From the NCBI GenBank assembly GCA_930367215.1, contig OV884056.1:92577285-92641284 (forward strand): 64,000 bases of DNA. The letters run 5' to 3'. The notes under the pieces were generated by a model. That model did no database searches. It was not told the DNA's origin and saw only the letters and a list, made by a program, of their open reading frames with translations. Origin of the DNA: Pollenia angustigena (Eukaryota; Arthropoda; Insecta; Diptera; Polleniidae). This document shows positions 58,200-64,000 of the stretch, piece after piece. How positions within the stretch are numbered: position 1 is the first letter of the stretch; the number at the start of each line of letters is the position of its first letter. Both the position numbers and the translations under genes were made by a program.

Positions 58200-60170
58200 T
58201 TTATAAATTAATTTAAATAAACAATAATTTTTCTTTTAAAAACATCGTTACTATCAGAAAAGTCAATTAGATGATATAGACTATTAAATTTAACGCAAAT
58301 TTGACGAAAGGAGTCGTTGTTAGCATAAAGAGAACCTTCAACTTAACAGCTGAAAGTTTCGTGTAGGTCTAGCTGGAACATTTAAGCTAATTTTACTCAA
58401 CAAGAAATCGGAATCGACATCACCGCGTATAAGACCCATTAAAAACAAAATACTAAGCATTGTCCTTCGACTTTTTAACTTCGGTAACTTAATAAGCCCA
58501 AGTCTGCTTTCATATGAAGGTAATATAAGCGAATTCCATACAAGACCTCTTAAACAAAATAAAAGGAACTGTTTCTGTACAGATTCAATGCTGTTGATAT
58601 ATGTATTAAAGTAAGGATCCCATACAATTGATCCATATTCCAGAATAGGGCGAACCAGAGACGTATATAGATGTTTAGTGATATATGGGTCAGAAAATTC
58701 TTTCGACCAACATTTCATAAAGCCAAGTACTCCATTAGCTTTATTTACCATCAATGAAATGTGATCACAGAATTTTAGTTTATGATCTAATAGAATACCG
58801 AGATCATTAATATTGTAAACTTTATCCAGTAATGTTCCATTTAGATAATAACTAGTATCAAGTTTTAATAAGCGGAAAAATGACATGTGTTTACATTTTT
58901 CCAAGTTTAAATCCAATAAGTTGTTATTAAGAAAAGCTCAATGTCAGCGCTCAAAGAGGATTGCTCAATAATATTGTTAAACGAATTAAAAATGTTTTAC
59001 ATCATCAGCATACATGAGTATGTTGGAATGCTGAACAACGGATGGCAGATCATTAATAAATAATGTGAATAAAACGGGACCAAGATGACTTGTGGCACAC
59101 CAGAGAGAACATTGATACATTTTGAGTTAGCATTCTTAAATTTTACTTGTTGAGTTCTATCATAAAGATAAGATTTAAGCCAGCGTATTGCGTTGTTGCT
59201 AAATCCCATACGTGATAACTTGTAAAGTAGAATATCGTGGTTTACTTTGTCGAAAGCTTTACTAAAATCCGTTGTAATAACGTCGGTTTGTTTATTATTA
59301 ATAAAATCTTAATTAACAATAGTTGTTAATTGTAAAATATTAGCAACAATGGAATGTGATTTCCTGAAACCATGTTGACAAGGTGATAAAAGGGAAGAGA
59401 TTTTATGATATTAACTATCAGTCAATATCTTTTCTAAAAGTTTGGGAATCGCATTCAGCTTTGCAATTCCTCTATAATTCGATATTTTCAGTTTACTTCC
59501 GCTTTTAAACAACGGAGTAATATATGATTTTTTCCATTCAGGCGGTAAGTGGCCTAGTTCAATAGATTTATTAAAGATAGTTGTAAGAGGAATACATAAG
59601 TATTCTGCACAATTTCTTAAAATACAGTTAGGTATACCATCCGATCCGGGATTAATAGAGCACTGCAGAGAAAGTGAAAATGAAAAGTTGATACCTGAAG
59701 AATGAGATATATAACAGGGATAACAAGTTTTATTATCAAATGACTTCTTTGAATACGTGGTTGCAAAAAAAATCAGAAAATAAGTTGCTAATAGAAACAT
59801 CATCACCAGCACTCACTTGCACGACGCTTACTGTTGATAAAATTGTAGAACGATCTAGGGTTGGTTTTCATTTTAATTCTCGTATGACTTAAATAACTTT
59901 TATATGCTAGTTCACTAGCCATATTGTTATTAGATCGTATAATACAATAATTCGTAAAGATGAGCCGGATATCTTATATTTTTTAAAAAGTTTGTTTTTT
60001 CTGTTTTTCAATTTAGACAAATAACGATTATTCCATGGGAGGAGGTAGAAAACTTCGCGAACACATCCTTGAATGTTCTGGCCTCTATCAGTAATCAATA
60101 TCAGTTTTGAATTGCTGATATTCATCTAAGTTATAGATGTGCATGGTACTCCACCAAGTCGAATTCGAGT
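58200..60170 (-). mobile_element. Non-LTR retrotransposon 3 (CR1/jockey group), decayed
   Basis: Minus-strand blocks in order: PPEWKKSYITPLFKSGSK and NYRGIAKLNAIPKLLEKI (59812-59411); a KAFDKVNHD-type stretch near 59260; MGFSNNAIRWLKSYLYDR, LSGVPQ (59209-58997) and a YSCMLMM remnant; then LNLEKCKHMSF and ILEYGSIVWDP, LRGLVWNSLILPSYESR (58916-58338). Frameshifts and a damaged YADD region show it is dead. Confidence 0.85.
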
Positions 60171-60179
60171 ATTATTTGG

Positions 60180-61165
60180 CTCTCCAACTGATAAAAGGTA
60201 AACAAGTTTGGTTAAAAACGATTGCATGTGGTCAATGTTAAAAATCGCAAAAACTCTAACTCGGTACAGTTTGTATATGACTCTAAGCCACAAGCCCGAA
60301 CAGGCACGGCTTGTTTGCCCTTAAAATATATAGAATCGCGAGCTGCAATCCTCAGCAATTTGGAGAATGATTGCAACATTTAAATGTAAACATTAAAAAA
60401 AAGAAAAGTAAAGTGTCTGTAAATCATTTGTTAAAAACGTTTCAATATTTTTAAAGTTTGTTCCATTTGCGAAGCTCTCTGCTTCTTTGTTATGAAATTT
60501 TGTGTTGTACAAGATCGTTTTTTGTTTGCACTAATTTAAATAATTCGTACCAATGAATGAGCGAGTAGTGAAAGAATGAATGATTTCCAGATGTCTAACT
60601 TTGCGTTCATTAACTTTAACGGCCAGGGTTACAATATCAGACTTTTGCTAATAATAACAATAGTTTTCCGCTTAAAAATTTTAACAATTTCATCTTTATT
60701 TTTGCATGACTTTATTTATTTTAGTTGCTTGAAAATAAAAAGTGTGTGCATTTTATTAAGACTTTAAGTACCCTACCCTAGTTTGTAGCCATAGACTGTT
60801 AAATAATTACATGTTAAATATTTTTTAAAAATATAAATTTTCATATTTATTCGAATGTGTATTCCAATTCAAATTACAATTTTAAAAGCTTTTATACTTT
60901 AATAGTCTTACTCCTACAATATTTAAAAAAAAAATTATATTTGACTTCATCACAGTTATGAACGGAATAAGTTAAGCAACTAACCGGTTTTGCCAGATTT
61001 TATATCTTTTATTTTTTATATATATCTTCGGTTTATTATTTAATTGTCGTGTGTGGATACAAATTACATACGACAATTAAATAATCAACCGACGATATAA
61101 CAACAATTTAAAAATATATATTTTTGCTTTTTCAACCTAAAGCGGCATGGCCACACATCAAGCTC
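60180..61165. other. AT-rich intergenic DNA
   Basis: An inverted pair ATATCTTCGGTTTATTATTTA / TAAATAATCAACCGACGATAT near 61022-61100 brackets GTCGTGTGTGG. Otherwise nothing was recognised. Confidence 0.35.
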
Positions 61166-61171
61166 ACATTA

Positions 61172-62415
61172 TAGCCTTTTTACACTGATCAACATCTAAC
61201 ATCTACCATCAATTTGCCACAATTTGCGAAGATGTTAACATCTTTCCATAAGAAATAGGGCATAGGGCAAAAAACCAACATCTTTAAAAGATGTTCCTAT
61301 CTCATTTTATTCCATTCAACATGTTTCAATTATTTTAGTGTCATCACTAGAAAAGTGGCAATAAGTTCTATTATTATTGTGGCATCACTGACAAAAATTT
61401 TTTTTTTAAGTCTGTGTTCATACGGCTCATGTCTTATTGACAAGATTCTTCCTTTTTATTCTTTGAACATGAATTGGCATTCAAATGATTCATGTCATGT
61501 TGACGACATGTGCTTTTTTGATATTGACAACAATAACAAAATTAAACAACGAATGAAAAAGCAAAACGTAAAGACAGTACATGCATCCGTGTACTCGTTT
61601 CTTTTCCCCTCGTCCCTCTCGCGTATATAGTAGCAATCATGTCAACAAGACATGAGCCGTATGAACTCAGACAAAGCAGCGCTACCATTTGTAAAGTTTT
61701 CTCTTTTATTGCAATGTTTTTTGTTAAGTATTTTTTATAATTTTTAAACAAATGGAACTTCAAATACATTTTTGTGTTTTCTTTTTAAGTTTTGGCACTA
61801 TTGTAGAAAAAAATTTTAATTTTAAAAACATTTTTTTTCAAAAATGGTGACATTTTTGTTTGATGGTAGATGTTAGATGCGAGCAATGTAATAGCCTTTT
61901 CACACTTGTCAACATTTAACATCAATTTACAAAGATGTTGGAATTTTCCCATAAGAAATACATAGGGCTAAAATTCAAAATTGTTCAACATCTTTACAGA
62001 ATGTTACAATCTCATTTTGTTCCCTTTTACATTTTTCGATTCTTTTAGTGTCATCACTAGAAAAGTGGCAATAAATTCTGTTATTATTGTGGTATCACTG
62101 ACAAAATTGGAGTTGCTTTGAAAGCAGCGTTACCATTTCTCAAGTTTTTCCTTTTTTGCAAGCCTTATTTTGCTTAATTTTGCTAAAATTTGCTTTTGAA
62201 ATCTTGGCACTTTTGTAGAAAAAAAGTATTTAAAAAAAATAAAAGTTTTTTTTTCAGATATGGTGACATTTTTTTAATCGATAGAAGATGTTAGATGTTT
62301 CAAGTGTGAATGCGTATTTCACATTTTCAACATCTTCTATGCGTTCCTCCGAAATGTATGCAAGTGTACAAAGGGTATAAACGAGTGTTAGATGTTGATC
62401 AGTGCAAAAAGCCTA
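61172..62415. mobile_element. TIR element TAGCCTTTTTACACTG with TTA TSD
   Basis: Left TAGCCTTTTTACACTGATCA and right TGATCAGTGCAAAAAGCCTA, flanked by TTA. An internal TAGCCTTTTCACACTTGTCA at about 61890 suggests two related units fused. Another unit starts near 62434. The MITE 61410-61672 is nested in it. Confidence 0.7.
61410..61672. mobile_element. MITE GTCTGTGTTCATACGG, copy 2
   Basis: 263 bp, GTCTGTGTTCATACGGCTCA to TGAGCCGTATGAACTCAGAC; flanks TAA and AAA. Shorter than the intron copy at 32877-33312. Confidence 0.75.
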
Positions 62416-62718
62416 TTAGTGTAATTGTGTTATAGTCTTTTCACACTTGTCAACATCTAACATCAATTTGCAAAGATGCTGAAATTTTCCTACAAGAAAA
62501 ACATCAGGGCAAAAAATCAAAATTTTTTAACATCTTTACAAGATGATCCAATCTCATTTTGTTCCCATTTACATCTTTCGATTTTTTTAGTGTCATCACT
62601 AGATGAGTGGCAACAAATTCTATTATTATTGTGGCATCACTGACAAAATGGCATTTGCTTTGAAAGCATCGTTACCATTTCTCAAGTTTTTCCTTTTTTG
62701 CAAGCCTTATTTTGCTTA

Positions 62719-62861
62719 GTCTGGGATCACACCATGAAAGTTTTCTTTCAGAAAGTCTGAGTTTATTGGTGAGAGGGGGAGAGAACATGCTGTTCCTTTT
62801 TTCCCTCTCACCCATAAACTCAGAATTTCTGAAAGAAAACTATCATAGTATGAACCCAGAC
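62719..62861. mobile_element. 143-bp foldback MITE, copy 3
   Basis: GTCTGGGATCACACCATGAAAG-type end, TTA on both sides. Exactly the length of copies 1 and 2. (TIR here: GTCTGGGATCACACCATG.). Confidence 0.82.
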
Positions 62862-63231
62862 TTAATATTTTTTATATTATTAAACAAAATCAATTCTAAA
62901 TACATCTTGGCGTTTCTTTTAAAATTTTGGCAATTTTGTAGAAAAAAGTATTTTTTTTTTTGAATATGTTGACATTTTTGTTAGTAGATGTTAGATGTTG
63001 CAAGTTAGAGTTGTCAAAATCGATTCCCGAAGTATTCGCAAAATCGATTTTTTTCTATTTTTCCGGTTTTTTGAAAGTGCCGGTTTTCGAAGTATTCGAG
63101 CAATCGGTTTATTGGTCTCGAATAATCGGCTTTTTCTTATATTTAATAATTAAATTATCTTGCATTCGATGAAATTTTTTAGTAACCACTTTCATTATTC
63201 ACAACAGTGTTTTAATTATTGTCACCATACC

Positions 63232-64000
63232 AGGCGCGGATTCAGGGGGGGTGAAATAAGGAAATTTCCCCCCGTAAATTATAAAAAATATGTTTTGTTT
63301 ATTTCGATAATACAAGAATACCCATTAATATTATCTTTTTTTAATGTACAAAATTTTTGGAAATCCTAGCAAGGTTTTTTTTTGTTTTTTTTATTGAATC
63401 TCTAACGAAATTTTCAATGAGTATTTTTTTGTTTTTTTATTGAATCTCTAACCAAAGAGTAAACGTTTGACTTGAAAATGCGTGCGGTTGAATTATTAAA
63501 AAGCCTTAGTATTTGCAATATTTATGTATATATGTGTTATATGAAAAAAATCCTATTCGATAATTTTTGACGAACGCACGGCTTTGTCGGGGAAAAGCCA
63601 GATTTCCTTACCTTTTAAATATTTCAACATACAACAAAAAGTTGTTAGGCAAGAATTGTTTTGGCTTTGTTGTAAAATCATTTGAAGAGCCTTCACAAGA
63701 TATTGATAATGACGCTGATGTGTCAATTGATGCGATGGCACTATCATCAACAGTTCTTAAAACTTTGACAAATTTTAGTCTTGACCTAAAAAATTGTATA
63801 GGAGTTGGAACTGATGGGTGTCGTTTGATGTCAGCAGAAAATAAAGCTGTTAAAAAATTCTGGCAACCGCGACAAATGCGAAACAAACGCCTTGCTATTT
63901 CCCGTAAATCAGGCAAAACACGTTTTAAGTAAAGTATTTGGGAGCCAAACTCTCTACATTATGCGAGACAAAATGGGTGGACCGTCACGACTAAGCTTTA
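63232..64000 (+). mobile_element. hAT element (ZMYM/DUF4371 type), cut by the window end
   Basis: The left TIR-like end CAGGCGCGGATTCAGG is typical of this hAT group. Downstream, broken frames resemble its transposase. The right end and TSD lie outside the window. Confidence 0.6.
63560..63932 (+). pseudogene. hAT (ZMYM/DUF4371-like) transposase fragment
   Basis: A frame includes LKTLTNFSLDLKNCIGVGTD and GCRLMSAENKAVKKF, which fits the part of this transposase family around its conserved NC.G.G.DG..M motif, and an upstream block on another frame. The frame ends at 63932 and the element continues past the window. It is probably inactive. Confidence 0.6.

Overview
The window looks like nuclear DNA from a higher fly (Diptera, Brachycera, probably a calyptrate such as a blow fly, house fly or stable fly). 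The evidence is a spliced Rh6-type rhodopsin gene that closely follows the Drosophila protein, a trissin neuropeptide gene, short 60-70 bp introns with GT/AG ends, very high A+T, and mostly insect-type transposons. I cannot name the species.

Only two host genes are clear. Trissin lies on the + strand near 16.0-16.4 kb; its last two coding exons are present and the signal-peptide start exon was not found. Rh6 lies on the - strand: exon 1 at 39953-40657, exon 2 at 31302-31582, exon 3 at 31110-31230, giving an uninterrupted 368-residue opsin. A photoreceptor RCSI promoter element and a TATA box sit upstream of exon 1. Rh6 intron 1 is 8.4 kb and carries at least seven insertions. Weaker host candidates are a two-exon 3' end on the - strand at 23587-23871, a small + strand exon at 24598-24664 and a possible terminal exon at 3662-3814.

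The rest is a dense nest of transposable elements, many delimited to the base by terminal inverted repeats (TIRs) and target-site duplications (TSDs). From left to right: a solo LTR with a heat-shock-like promoter and a mini-Helitron inside it (2.2-3.0 kb); a non-LTR retrotransposon (4.9-7.1 kb); a head-to-head pair of Penelope-like GIY-YIG ends with hammerhead-like motifs (7.5-9.3 kb); a nest up to four elements deep (11.4-14.9 kb); DD41D mariner relics (14.9-15.9, 21.8 and 54.2-55.3 kb); a tRNA-derived SINE split by a hAT MITE (17.7-18.6 kb); long foldback elements with GC-rich cores (19.0-21.3, 45.9-46.3 and 49.7-50.4 kb); a jockey-type LINE split by a hAT MITE (25.7-27.2 kb); a Helitron helicase relic (27.3-27.8 kb); two copies of a 1.3-1.7 kb TIR element, one carrying a pogo-like MITE whose empty site is visible in the other (28.8-30.5 and 43.8-45.1 kb); a hAT with a decayed transposase (36.4-37.7 kb); a complete short Helitron (38.7-39.8 kb); several MITEs with 3-bp TSDs sharing a terminal signature; a third LINE (57.7-60.1 kb); and a hAT entering at the right edge (63.2 kb onward). 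No CRISPR array, rRNA gene or functional tRNA gene was seen.

The host genes are not an operon. Rh6 is a visual G-protein-coupled receptor and trissin is a secreted peptide ligand; their nearness implies no shared function.
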